DNA of 64,000 bases. Origin: Coffea arabica. Taxonomy: Eukaryota > Streptophyta > Magnoliopsida > Gentianales > Rubiaceae. A program made the translations under genes and the position numbers. The notes under the pieces were generated by a model. That model was not told where the DNA came from. It did no database searches and worked only from the letters and a program-made list of their open reading frames with translations. Below, piece after piece: positions 1 to 10,518 of this stretch. Where the stretch lies: the NCBI RefSeq assembly GCF_036785885.1, contig NC_092310.1:1054001-1118000 (forward strand), in the 5' to 3' direction. Every line of letters begins with the position of its first letter. Position 1 is the stretch's first letter.

Positions 1-51
1 TTAAATTATGTAAAAAAAAAACTAGTACTATCAAAATGGGACAGAGGGAGT
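1..51. mobile_element. Right end of a Stowaway-like (Tc1/mariner) MITE, cut by the window edge
   Basis: The sequence ends in gggacagagggagta, the complement of the CTCCCTCYGTCCC terminal motif common to plant Stowaway/mariner MITEs. It is followed by AT-rich host DNA, and the final TA would be the target duplication. Only one end lies in the window, so the length and the second terminal repeat cannot be checked. Confidence 0.5.
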
Positions 52-868
52 ATTTAACTTATAGGCTTGTCTATTACAGTCTAGAGTTCTTGTCATAGAG
101 TAAAGATTGGATTTTTTTTTTTAGGTCAAAAGCCATTTTTGTACGTATAAGTGAAGTGATAATTACAATAGTAATAATTACATAATGTGGCAACTGCTAA
201 TTCATTGCAAGTCAGGGAAGTGATGTTTATACCTAACATCATTAACCAGTAAATTGGAAAACTTTGCTAAACCATGAATACAAAAGGTGGCATCTCCACA
301 TAATAAAGATGAATGATTAACACAAAAATATTCTACTCAAAAGTTTGATATCATCTATTACTATATTTAGGTGGGAGAACGCATTGCATCCAAGATTAAT
401 TATGTCAATTGGCACCTTATAATCCGAATGAATTAGCATTAATATTGGATCTTGTGGCAGCATATGTGGTTGGGTTTTATGCAGTTTCCATGCAGTTGGG
501 GTATCAATGGAATATATATATAGGACACAATTATGTTATATTGTTGCTTCAAATAGGAAGGTCGTGTGTTTTGCTCACCCAATATTATAAGAAATACAAT
601 ACTCACATGGAACTCAACCAACAAAATCATACTAACCCCAAAGTCCCTTTAAATCAGGTAGAGTTTGAAATCCACTGATTTTCTTTATGCCCTAAAACTA
701 AGCTAAAAGAACTTAAAACTTCTTTTTGAGCTCCACATCTTTGAGAATTCATCCCAAACAAAGCGAACCCGATACAAGGCCAGTAGCCTGATGTTAGCTT
801 TGATGGCATAAGCTTTCTATGTTTGCTCAGATAGATATATATATATATATATATTATATTTATTTATA
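52..868. other. AT-rich intergenic DNA, no gene recognised
   Basis: There is one open frame of 89 codons on the plus strand (409-678). It has no recognisable domain and looks like chance. An (AT)n run lies at about 836-855. No promoter or RNA gene was seen. Confidence 0.5.
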
Positions 869-990
869 TACACTGATAGTGTATATACTATCACGATTGG
901 ATGCATGATATATATATAAAATTTAAATTTCAAATTCAAATTTGAATTATGTATTATATATCCAATGGTGAAAGTGTATACACTATCAAT
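869..990. mobile_element. Short palindromic MITE-like repeat
   Basis: The two ends are inverted copies built on tgatagtgtata and tatacactatca, with an AT-rich centre. A second member of the same family lies at 32319-32443. Both are about 120-125 bp. The superfamily cannot be assigned because no clear target duplication is visible. Confidence 0.45.
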
Positions 991-1403
991 ATATAGAAGA
1001 TTAATTATATATATATATATTCACTTATTTTAAAAGGATAAAAGTCGAACTAAAGATTTCAAGATCACCAAACTAACGTCCCTACTTACTAAACTAAATT
1101 CTTGATAATGATGTGCACTTGTTTCACAGGGTATAGAGTTGTTACTACACCCACTACACCCTGTACGTTTCCCACCAATGGTAACTAGGGATGGTACTTT
1201 CTGACACGACCTGAAAACACGACACGAATCTAACACGAAATTAACGGGTTTGGATTGAGGTTTCGTGGGTTTGGGTCAGAATCGGGTCAAACCCGATGAA
1301 CTCGAAAAGAAAATGGATCGGATTCGGGTCAACCCGTGAGTGACCCGATAACCTGTTTATGAATTAAAAATAATTTAATAAACACAAAAATTATTTTATC
1401 TAA

Positions 1404-2685
1404 GGGAAAAGAGTCCCAATGGCCCTCCAACTCTTTACCAGGTAAAGTTTTAGCCCTCTAATAATTAACGGTAAAGTTTTGGCCCTCAACCTAATAAAAT
1501 AGAATATTTGTGGCCCTTCTGTCAAATCTAGCAGTTAAATTTGATGGGAAGCATCATCTTGCGAGATGCACGGCCAAATATTAAGGGTATTATAGTCTTT
1601 AAGCAAAGAAAGGGTAAAAACACTTTCACCACTGATTTTCCCTCCAACAATTTCCACTCCTTTTGGTCCAAAACCCTAGTGTGAAAAAATCAAACTATTC
1701 GATCCGAATGCTACAGCGAAAGTGCTAATTGTTGTGCATCAACTGGAACCAGATGGTCACAATTCATTGCTTGCTCTTAGTCAATCTGAATATTTTGCAG
1801 TGCATGGGCATCTCAATGTCCATACGCCTTCACAGAATTCAAATTTCCCACCATCTGCATCTTGGGCTATTGGAGGTAAATACATAAAATGGAGTTCTGG
1901 TTCTCAAGGTTCTGCCAAAGTACTTGCGAAAGTGGCAGAGTATCTTGGTGTTGCAATAAATCTCAGACATCAGACATACATTTTTCCTTGTGTCTGGATC
2001 AACCAAAGGTACCTCTGCCTTCGTCAACCAAAGGTACCTCTGCCTTCGTTATTGGCAGGTCTTTAATGGTTGACAAAAAGAATTCCACCCAAGGGACCCG
2101 CCATCACATGGCAACCCAAGTCCTAGGCCTGCTGCCAATGATGACTATCAGACTCAATTGCTCTCCCACTCCACTCCTGCTGCCCGACGGAAGCTGATGC
2201 CGACGAAACAATCCCGAACCCTTTCAGGAGTGAAACATTAGTTGTTGCTGCTCCAATCTGAGCAGTTTTTTATAGTAATGCTGTTGCAGACATGGCAGGT
2301 TGTGGTGCAGGCGCATACTGCATACGTTCTTGCCCTGCTGTTCCAAAAATTGATGAATCATGATTTGCCAGCTGCCCCCCAATTTTCACCCCTTCTGCCA
2401 CTTCAAGCCTCAAATTTATAATTCAGATCTGCAATCTTGATGGGTCAGCCAAAGCTCTCCCTTTCTAGATTTGCAGGTTCCCTTCTTTAGAGACTAAAAT
2501 GCCCTTGATATTTAGTCGTGCATCTCACGAGATAATACTTTCCGTCAATTTTAACTGCTGGATTTGACAGAAGGGGCATGAATATGCTATTTTATTAGAT
2601 CGAGGGCCAAAACTTTACCATTAATTGTTGGAGGGCTAAAACTTTACCTGGTAAAGAGTTGGAGGGCCATTGGAACTCTTTTCCC
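1404..2685. mobile_element. Mutator-like element (MULE), about 1.3 kb, possible Pack-MULE
   Basis: The terminal inverted repeats are about 200 bp (roughly 1404-1600 and 2490-2685), starting gggaaaagagtcccaatgg and ending with its near complement. A perfect 9-bp target duplication, tttatctaa, flanks it at 1395-1403 and 2686-2694, which is the Mutator hallmark. No transposase is present. The interior (about 1620-2480) is less AT-rich than its surroundings and contains a 20-bp direct duplication near 2007-2047. It reads like captured gene sequence, with an open frame of 114 codons at 1722-2066, but I do not recognise the source. It lies inside the hAT-like element. Confidence 0.85.
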
Positions 2686-3133
2686 TTTATCTAACTAAAC
2701 TAAGTTATTCTTTTTTTTCCAAAGACATTAATCACTTAATTCTAAATGAATTTATTTAACTTGTGTGAAGTTGAAATTATTATATTTAGACAAATAATGT
2801 ATTATATTATTTTTTACTTTTATATTGTTTTAATTTATTTTAGGGCAAATTATTCAATTGGCCCTTTAACTCTTTGTCTAAGTAAAATTAAGCCCCTCAT
2901 CTATTTTTTGCTGACTTTAAGCCCTCGAACTTGTAAAATGGGGAACCCGTGGCCCTTTCAGCCAGTTTCTCCGGTTTTGCAACCGGATGACCAATTCACA
3001 CGAACGCAAGTGTGCTTCTTTCAAGGGTATTTTTGTCCTCACATTCTAAGCAAAAAGGGCGCACATAGTCCACCTTTCTATTTGATTTCCCTCACTCCCC
3101 TTACTCTTCCCTGCGCAACCCCCACGCAATCCC

Positions 3134-3342
3134 ATGGCCGTCTCTGTCGCCACCGCAGTAGCCGCGGCCGCCGCGGCCTCCCAGAAGCTCTCTCTGCTTA
3201 CAACCCCTCCTCATGACAAGCCCTTCTGCTCTTCCTTCTCAAAAACCCTCCTAAAACCCTGCCACCCCGTCACCACACCCGCAAAGTCCACTGGACCTGT
3301 GTCTCGGCCGCTTCCAAGAAGTCTTTCTTACCCTTGGAACAT
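3134..3342 (+). pseudogene. Captured fragment resembling a plastid transit peptide
   Basis: The plus-strand frame opens with MAVSVATAVAAAAAA and is rich in Ala, Ser, Thr and Pro with few acidic residues, as in chloroplast transit peptides. It runs head-on into the minus-strand kinase fragment at about 3340. The parent gene is not recognised. Its presence beside a fragment in the opposite orientation fits a Pack-MULE that captured pieces of two genes. Confidence 0.35.
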
Positions 3343-4074
3343 GATCCAGCGATCGCATCCCAGTGCAAGCCGGAGTTACAGAAGCACCTCCAGACCCCAC
3401 TGTTCGAATTTGGGTCGAGTCCACAGGTGGATTCCGAGTCACAATCCATTTGTTTCCGGCAAATGGGTTCACTAGGCGAAACCCACTGCAACTCCAGGCC
3501 AGGCTGCGGCCACCTACTCACGGGCAACGAGTAATCCAAGTTGACAAAAGCCCGGTACGCCCGGCAACCCGCATCCCTCACCCGAATGGAATAAGAAGTC
3601 GCCGACCCGCCCGCCCTGAACGTGCAGCATATCTCCGAATTCTCACAAGCGCCGCCATCGCTGACACTCCTGGTCCCGTTGATAAACGTATGACAGAGAC
3701 TGCTTGAGGTACAATTTAAAGGAGAGATCAACAGAGTCTGGGTACAATTGAGGTACAAGATGGTGTTGCTGTTGGTGATGTTGAAAGGCAAGGAAGGGGG
3801 AGGGTTGAATGGTGAGACGCTGGAGTTGAGGGGAAACGGAGGTGACCGGGTAGGTGTTGTTTAAGGTGTCGAATAAAAGTGAGCCGGCGCTGCAGCGGAG
3901 CTTGTAGAGTTGGTCGCCGCAGGTGGGCCTGATGCTTAGTGGGTAGGGAACCGGCGTGGCGCCGCAGTCCGGGCAACGCTGAGCGGAGAGTGTAGGCTTG
4001 GAGAATGTTACCAGAAGCAAGGTGCAGGTGGCCAGGAGGAGGAAGTGGTGGCGAGGGGCTGAAGAGATCGCCAT
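3343..4074 (-). pseudogene. Captured 5' fragment of a wall-associated receptor kinase-like gene
   Basis: The frame starts at ATG 4074 with a signal peptide (hydrophobic LLLATCTLLLVTF, residues about 11-23). A cysteine-rich extracellular domain of the GUB_WAK_bind type follows, with CPDCG, VPYPLS, CGDQLYKLRC and later CCTF and CFCNSGLHWD motifs. This resembles the ectodomain of WAKL15/20-type kinases (family knowledge from memory). One frame change lies near 3785-3800, at a run of Cs. The fragment stops after the WD-like CNSGLHWDAIAGSC segment, with no transmembrane helix or kinase domain. It sits wholly between the inverted repeats of the Pack-MULE, so it is a transduplicated fragment and not a working receptor. 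Confidence 0.8.
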
Positions 4075-4836
4075 TGAAAGAGAGGTATTGGTTGTGGATA
4101 AAGATGGGGTTGGATCCTTTTGTCTGATGTCTCATCTGAAGCCTAAGTCTTGCATCTTTGAGAATATTTATTTTTCTTTACCCAATTCAGTAGTTTTTGG
4201 GAAGTCCGTTTACGAGTCTAGGCGGGCATTTGGGGAAATTTTGGCCACTGTATTCCCCGTTGATTTCAAAGCCAGTGGAGGGAAGGTGGATTATGTGTGC
4301 CCTTTTTGCTTAGAATATGAGGACAAAAATGCCCTTGAAAGAACCACACTGGCATTCGTGTGAATTGGTTCTCCAGTTGCAAAACCGGAGAAACTGGCTG
4401 AAAGGGCCACGGGTTCCCCATTTTACAAGTTCGAGGGCTTAAAGTCAGCAAAAAATAGATGAGGGGCTTAATTTTACTTAGACAAAGAGTTAAAGGGTCA
4501 ATTGGATAATTTGCCCTTTATTTTATATTTGATTTAAGATAAAACACTTTTACGGTGTTTTAATTTATTTTAAATTTGATTTGTGATTATTTATTTAAAT
4601 TTTATTATTTGATTATGTAATTAGTCTTGTGTGAAATTAATTTTATTAAAAATTACAGCAGTAAATTAATAAATTAAAATTACTCGTCAATCCGAAATTT
4701 TCGAATTCGGGGTCAGATATCTTGACCCGTTTTGGGTTGACGGGTTAGATTCGAATCAACGAATTTTCTGATATACCCGGATCTCAACCCGACCCATCAA
4801 CCCGATTTAGACCCGATTGCCATCCCTAATGGTAGC

Positions 4837-6022
4837 AAGGAGTGAACTTCACTTAAACGTCATTAAGATGCAGTTTCAGTTAATCAAATGCTGCAACTTG
4901 ATGAGAATTGATCATTGCACTGACAAAACCTCGTTTATTATCATGCTATACCCAGAGAGTTGCTTAAACCCAAAAAAAAAAAAAAAACGTGGAGTATTGG
5001 GCCAAAAAAAAAAAAGAGAGCGAGAGAAACGAAATTTAAAATACACAATATTTCATGCAAGATCCTTCAGGCTTGCACTAGCTTTTCCATTCTATGGTGA
5101 GTTTGAACCCTGTGAAACAGCTCAAAGCACAACCTTTTGCCTGTATGTTTCAACATCCAAGTAAAATCTCATCCAATTCATGGTTTCGATCATCATTTTG
5201 CTTCCACTGTCTTGAAATTGACTAAACTTTGACTGTGTCCTAACACCGAATCAATACCACTGGCATTAGCTCCCTATCTAAGTAGCTGCATGTTTTGAAT
5301 TCCCTGCTTCATGTCACAAAGACATTCCCTTAGCTGCAGCAGATGAAAGACTTCCGAAATAAACACGAACTGATCAAAATGCAACAAAGTATTCCATTTT
5401 TCTCAAAAGGGTGAAGACATCATTTGAAAAGTACGAGCGTAGAGCAAATAAGACAGAAATCCATAAGTAAAGATCTCATGGACTGTGCAGTCAACTACAA
5501 ATCAGATTCAAAATGCAATACTGGACAATACAAATGTCCTCGAGCTAAATCCACATGAAGCAAAATGGTCTCATAGATTTACACTTGCAAAAATCCATCT
5601 ATCTGGGGACCAGCAAACCAACTAACTTCATCTTGGTAAGACATACCATTTGCCAAGAATCATTGAACATAGTGAGAAACTTTACAGCTTGTAGCAAATT
5701 ATAAATTTTTTTTTTGGCCAGATGCTCCACATCAATAAGCTAGTAAAAAATCAAAATCTGATAAAAAGAAACAGCAAAAATTCCAAACCGGCAACTGCTT
5801 CCAAGCATTCCTTTCAATTTCTTCGAATTAAAAAAAAAAAAGTTACAACAAAAACCATGAAATATACCTCTATCTCACATCTAGGATAAACTTGTTGGAG
5901 AAAAGAAGAAACGAACTTTTTCCTGTGTTGATTTTCCATCCAATGCTCCTGGTAAATCCCTTATCCGCATCTGTTCTACAGTTTCAACCGTCAGTATCAC
6001 ATGATGCTGATATTATTAGTCC
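4837..6022. other. Intergenic DNA and likely 3' region of the BUD13 gene
   Basis: There are A-runs at about 4972-4987 and 5005-5015 and no convincing coding frame. The part nearest 6022 should contain the BUD13 3' untranslated region, but I could not place a poly(A) site with confidence. Confidence 0.4.
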
Positions 6023-7989
6023 TCACATATCAGACACAGACCACAAGTAGGCCTCCCTCTCTGTAGCTTGTTTCTCATTCATTCTCTTAAACATTTGCTT
6101 CTCAAAACCTAGTAGATGCACAAGATCAAACAGATAATTAGTAGCAACATTGATAACGTAAATGAGTTTGGACAAAAGCATATTCATGGGGCCAATGTGC
6201 GAAACAACAGAAACCACATTATCGGTTATATCACTCTATAAAAGGTGGAAGTAAACTTACCATTGCTGCGATCAACGCCATCCCAGTGTCTCCCTGGTTT
6301 AATACCATAACGGTTTGGCGCAGCATCTAATCCTCTTCTTAGCCAGCTGTGACTGGGGATTTCCTGAGGAATGATGAAGCCTGATTCTTTCATCTTCTCA
6401 TCATCACCTAAATCTTCCATAACTGGCTCAAACTGCCTTTTCTTGACCAAGTGTGCCATAGGATCACCCCATCTGACTCTTTCCTTGAGCATTCTGTCAA
6501 GTTCAGGGTCATCTCTTCTTCTTGCAAAGGGTTTGTCTTTCTCGCTCTCTAATTCCTGCAGTCTTGCTTCAGCTTCTCGTTTCTGTGCCAATCCTTTACC
6601 CCATTCCAATTTGACTTCCTTGGGCTTCTCTTCCTTCTTTTGCGATTTTAAGAACTCATCTTTTGACATTCTCTTACCTGTTACTTTATCACGATAGACA
6701 GGCTCAGCACCTCGACCACTTATAGAAGGATCCATTTCTTTAAACCTCAACATATCCTCCTTCTTCTTCCTAGCGATTTCTTCTTTGAGGTCTTGCCCAG
6801 TAACTAGACCAGTTTTCACCTGCTGCTTTGAAGTTGGAGATTTCTCCTTCCTTTTCCTTGGAGGAGAAAGGTCTAAAGCGGAGGATGCTTGTGCAGCATC
6901 ATTCTCATCCAAGTGCTGAGTGGCCCGTCGAGCAGAGAGATCACTTGATACAGATCTATCCTTCCTACCTTTCCTTGGGGGTGAAAGATCTGCCACTGGA
7001 GAGGTATGTAAATGATCTTGATGAAAGCGACGGGGAGGAGAGAGGTCAGAATCTGGATCTCCAGGGCTTGATGTTTCTTCCCTAGTCAATGGTGATGGAG
7101 ACAGATGGCGTACCCTTTGCCGTCGTGGGGGTGAAAGATCCACAACTTCTCTTCGAGACTCTGAAGGTCCAAACCCAGATTTTGATGATGAAGTATCATA
7201 TGAAGCCTTTCTCCTACGAGGAGGAGAAATATCCCTTTCATCCTTTTCTTTTAGGTAATGTTTCTGTCTTTGCCGAGGAGGTGAGAAATCTGCACCTGCT
7301 GCTCTTGATCTCCAATCAGGTTCTGGTGAAGGTGAATCATTTCGAGTTGTACGTGTCCGTTCTAGCAACGATTCAGCATCACCTGTGCCAGGAGGCCTTA
7401 GCATGGGTTCTGGAGAAGGTGTATCATTCCGAACTCTTCTTTTACGAGGTGGTGACAGATCAACATCTCGTCCGCTAGCTGACTTCAGATCATGTTCTGG
7501 AGATGGTGTGTCAGCCCTCCGCCTACGTGGTGGTGAGATATCCAAGACTTTGTCACCAAAGTTTGATGTTTTAGGAGCATCAGAGATTGAAACCCAACCA
7601 CTTCCATCCTCAGATATGGAGCCAAAAGGACGTCTAGCTCTGAGTAGCTCCAATCTCTTCATTCGTTTGACTTCAATGTCCTCATCAACCACGGGCTTCT
7701 CTTCATCTGCACAGAACACCTTGCATTAATCACAACTTAAAAAATTGAAAAGTCTTAGAAGGTACACTGTCAAAGGGCAGAACTTTGCTAACTTACCGGC
7801 TGAATCATTCTCCTCTTCTTCTTCAATTCTCACTGGTTTTTGCCATACGGGATCTTCATCAACAACAACTACACCAGTATCAACCTGTTTAGCCTTCTTC
7901 TTCTTCTTCTTTTTCTTTTTGTCCTCTTCCTCATTCCCATCTTGATATCTTTTCAAATATTCCTTCAGCGACGAGGATGCACCAGCCAT
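6023..7989 (-). CDS. BUD13: BUD13 homologue, RES-complex pre-mRNA splicing factor
   Basis: There are three coding exons: 7797-7989, 6261-7706 and 6023-6108. The introns (7707-7796, 90 bp; 6109-6260, 152 bp) both have GT..AG ends and keep the frame. The predicted protein is about 574 residues. The N-terminus (MAGASSSLKEYLKRYQ) and a lysine-rich tract are followed by about ten repeats of an (S/D)(L/I)SPPR(K/R) motif with TPSPEP-type spacers. The conserved C-terminal BUD13 domain comes next (PNRYGIKPGRHWDGVDRSNG), and the last exon ends in EREAYLWSVSDM. In yeast and animals BUD13 works with Snu17 and Pml1 in the nuclear retention-and-splicing complex on the activated spliceosome; the same role is inferred here. 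The start at 7989 is the first ATG after a likely 3' splice site (gaagcag at about 8000). It is the only non-GLP host gene that looks intact. Confidence 0.95.
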
Positions 7990-8770
7990 TTATTATCCTG
8001 CTTCAGAAGATTCAAAACAATAATTCATCAATCACCAATTAAAAACTAAATGTGCTAATTTCTTAATAAACTAGGTTCTCATCCATCGCCAGTTGTAACG
8101 TTGATTAGCTTTCATCCTACTGCCAAATGTAAAATCTCCAACCAATATCCCAGCTCCCAAGTGAAAGCACTACCATAAAACACTAAAAAAAAAATTACCA
8201 ACGCAATCTACAAAATGCTCATTTTGGATTAAGACAAAGGTAAAATACTAAATTCTTTGCAACTAGAAGTAGACAAGGATTCAACTTTTACATCAAAGAC
8301 CTAGTTTTCTTTCCTACCTCAAATTCACAATTGAAAACAACCCTACTGATCCATTGTATCATGGAGCTAAACCACATACAAAAGAAAGACAACATGCACT
8401 AAGCAATGTCATTTAATCAACCAAAATATGATAAAAGCATTTAAAACCATTAGCCCTAATCCACACCTGATTAGAACGAAACTCATAGATACGAGAACTT
8501 GCCTTGATTAAATTTCATCTCCCAACCCCTCTTCTTTCTCTCTTGTAAGGAAGAAACTAAATTAAAGTTCATCTCCCAACCCCTTTTCTTTCTCTCTTGT
8601 AAGGAAGAAACTAACGATTTCAGAAATTTACCCAAGATTTTATAAATTCCAGTACCAAATCACTTGGTTTTTTGAATTATAGGAGGGTTTAAAAAAAACC
8701 TGGAAGATACGGCAGTTGCGGCTGCGGCGACGGCGGCCGGACCGGCGAGTGCAGCTGGGAAAACCAAACT
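7990..8770 (-). other. Probable BUD13 5' UTR with an intron, and promoter-proximal DNA
   Basis: On the minus strand a pyrimidine-rich run ending gaagcag, just before the ATG, looks like a 3' splice site. A GC-rich stretch near 8700-8760 ends in a possible donor (ccaggtttttt). Together they suggest a first non-coding exon near 8700-8760 and an intron of about 0.7 kb. The exon limits are inferred without transcript evidence. Confidence 0.4.
8516..8616. repeat. Tandem duplication with a 54-bp period
   Basis: A block beginning catctcccaacccc and running to aaggaagaaacta occurs twice, starting at 8516 and 8570, with only one or two differences. It lies in the probable 5' UTR intron of BUD13 and looks like recent slippage. 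Confidence 0.8.
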
Positions 8771-10441
8771 GTAGCAGAGATGTTTAGAAAATATTTTTCC
8801 CTCTTTGTTTTTTTTTTTTTTGGTGGATATATATCATATATTGGTTCCAAGCAAAAATAGTGGGCCCTCTGTTAAGACAATCGAGTTGATATTGGGCCGT
8901 TGATCCACGTCCGTATCAGATATTAATAATTCGGAATCCAACTGGTACTAAAAGGCCAGTCGGAAAAACAGATATTTTTAATGAACAATTGATAAAAAGT
9001 AATAAATGAAATATGGAAGTTATTAGTAATAGTTATGATTTCAAAAAAATATGAGTGTGGATTTTTCTTTTTCTTGGGTTTTTGATAAATATAAGAGTTG
9101 ACAGTCATCTAATTTCTTTTTTAACACTCTACTGCTTTATCTGTAGAGAAATATTGGAAATACTAAAAGAGACTCATGCTTAGTATATTAGAAAGGGACT
9201 CATACTTAATATATTAGAAAGAGACTCATACTAATACTAAACAGTATTGCTTTGTTTTTTTTTTTTTTTAAATAATTGCCTAGAGAAGACTCATAATTTC
9301 CACAATAAAAAAAGACAAAAAAAGAAAAGAGGAGAGTCATAATTTCATGTCCTCTATTATTGTGGACGAGGGATGAACTTGTTTTGTATACTAGGATTCA
9401 TATATTTCTAACTACCCTTTTTAATTAAAAAGCTATGCAAGTTTCCACTTCCGAAGTGGCAATACACATATATTGGAAGAAAGATATTTCAGTGAAGAAA
9501 TTGAAATCCAACAACTGGCATGACAGTATCTGGAAAATAGCAAAATTTTGCAATGTGGTACTTTGGTGTGATGTTAACAACCTAACATCAAGATGTTGGA
9601 TTTTGCAAAGCTATGGACACAATTAGAGAGGCCATTCGAGTTGAGTTAGAGTGGTGCACTACTCGAGTCTAGATTTCGGCTTGAGATAAAATAACTTGAT
9701 TCGACCTCATCGATCTTTTAGAAGTTGAGTTCGAACTTAAACTCGACTTCAATTGTTCTTACTTGAATTCGAACTCGAGTTTGAATTTAATTAAATCTAA
9801 TCGAATTAAATCAAACTCAATCGAGCCTATTCAAGTGTAATCGAGTTTAATTGAGCCTATTCAAGTCTAATCAAGTTCACACAATAAAATTAATATTTTA
9901 CTTATAATTTTAAATAAAGGATATTATTGATATTTCATAATAATAAATATAAAAAACTAAAAATATATATATTATAAAAAACTCGTTAGGCTCGCCAAGC
10001 CTTTGAGTATAAAATATTAGAGCTCGAGTTCGACTCGTGAGCTCAAAAGAGTAGCTCGACCTCGGTCAAAACAAGCTCGAGTTGAGTTGTTGACTGGGTA
10101 GCTTGCGAGATTAAATCAATCTACTTGGTTCAGCATCACCCTTACACACAATTTACTAAATACTTATTACAGGATGCTGTGGGGAGTCGATATTTCTTGT
10201 ATCTAAGAAGGAGGGGAACAAAAAAAAAATAAAAAAGGAAAAAGAGAAAAACGTGAATCATACATTGATGGACAAGTACCCAAAAAAAGAAAAGAAAAAG
10301 AAAAAGTAGTGATTCCATGAATTGCATTTTCCGGTAGCACATAATGTGCCAATGCATTGTTCATCTTAGAATTGAAGTAGTGGTACAAAAGGGTCCAAAT
10401 GATGTTTGGTTTCAAGTACATTAGTAAGGAGATCAAGGTGT
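8771..10441. other. Intergenic DNA between BUD13 and GLP gene A
   Basis: No coding gene was seen. A short tandem repeat of about 28 bp (core gagactcat...atattagaaa) occurs at about 9168-9238. A repeat rich in CGAG/CTCG motifs lies at 9630-10110. The last 300 bp are the 3' flank of gene A. Confidence 0.4.
9630..10110. repeat. Degenerate CGAG-rich repeat, possible old hAT-like MITE
   Basis: Motifs such as actcgagt, ttcgaactt and gagctcgagtt recur at both ends around an AT-rich centre. This is the composition of the hAT-like MITE found in the E, G and I flanks (for example 36757-37120). Terminal repeats and target duplication are too decayed to define. Confidence 0.35.
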
Positions 10442-10518
10442 GAAGGACCCAATTTATTTATCCTTTAACATATTACTATCGCACCATGAATCTCCCATAA
10501 TTTCAAGAATTACCCATA

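Larger units (their letters stand above)
2843..4516. mobile_element. Pack-MULE carrying host gene fragments
   Basis: The long terminal inverted repeats (about 235 bp, 2843-3080 and 4277-4516) begin gggcaaattattcaattgg and end with the near complement. The 9-bp target duplication tttatttta is perfect (2834-2842 and 4517-4525). The interior is GC-rich and holds the 5' coding part of a wall-associated-kinase-like gene on the minus strand. A second, plus-strand fragment resembling a plastid transit peptide abuts it. There is no transposase. It lies inside the hAT-like element and is separate from the MULE at 1404-2685. Confidence 0.88.
1186..4828. mobile_element. Non-autonomous hAT-like element hosting two nested MULEs
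   Basis: The left end starts tagggatggta and the right end finishes gccatcccta, an inverted terminal motif common in plant hAT-like MITEs. The flanks are atggtaac (1178-1185) and atggtagc (4829-4836), an 8-bp target duplication with one mismatch. The subterminal regions are rich in repeated ACCCG/CGGGT motifs. Without its two inserted MULEs (1404-2685 and 2843-4516, each with one target-duplication copy) the element would be about 670 bp. No transposase frame was seen, so it would have needed a transposase from elsewhere. Confidence 0.8.

Noticed and set aside
409-678. 89-codon frame near the left edge
   Set aside because: No recognisable domain, AT-rich, and overlapped by an antisense frame of similar length.
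8923-9626. Small frames between BUD13 and gene A
   Set aside because: Short, without homology that I recognise, and in low-complexity DNA.
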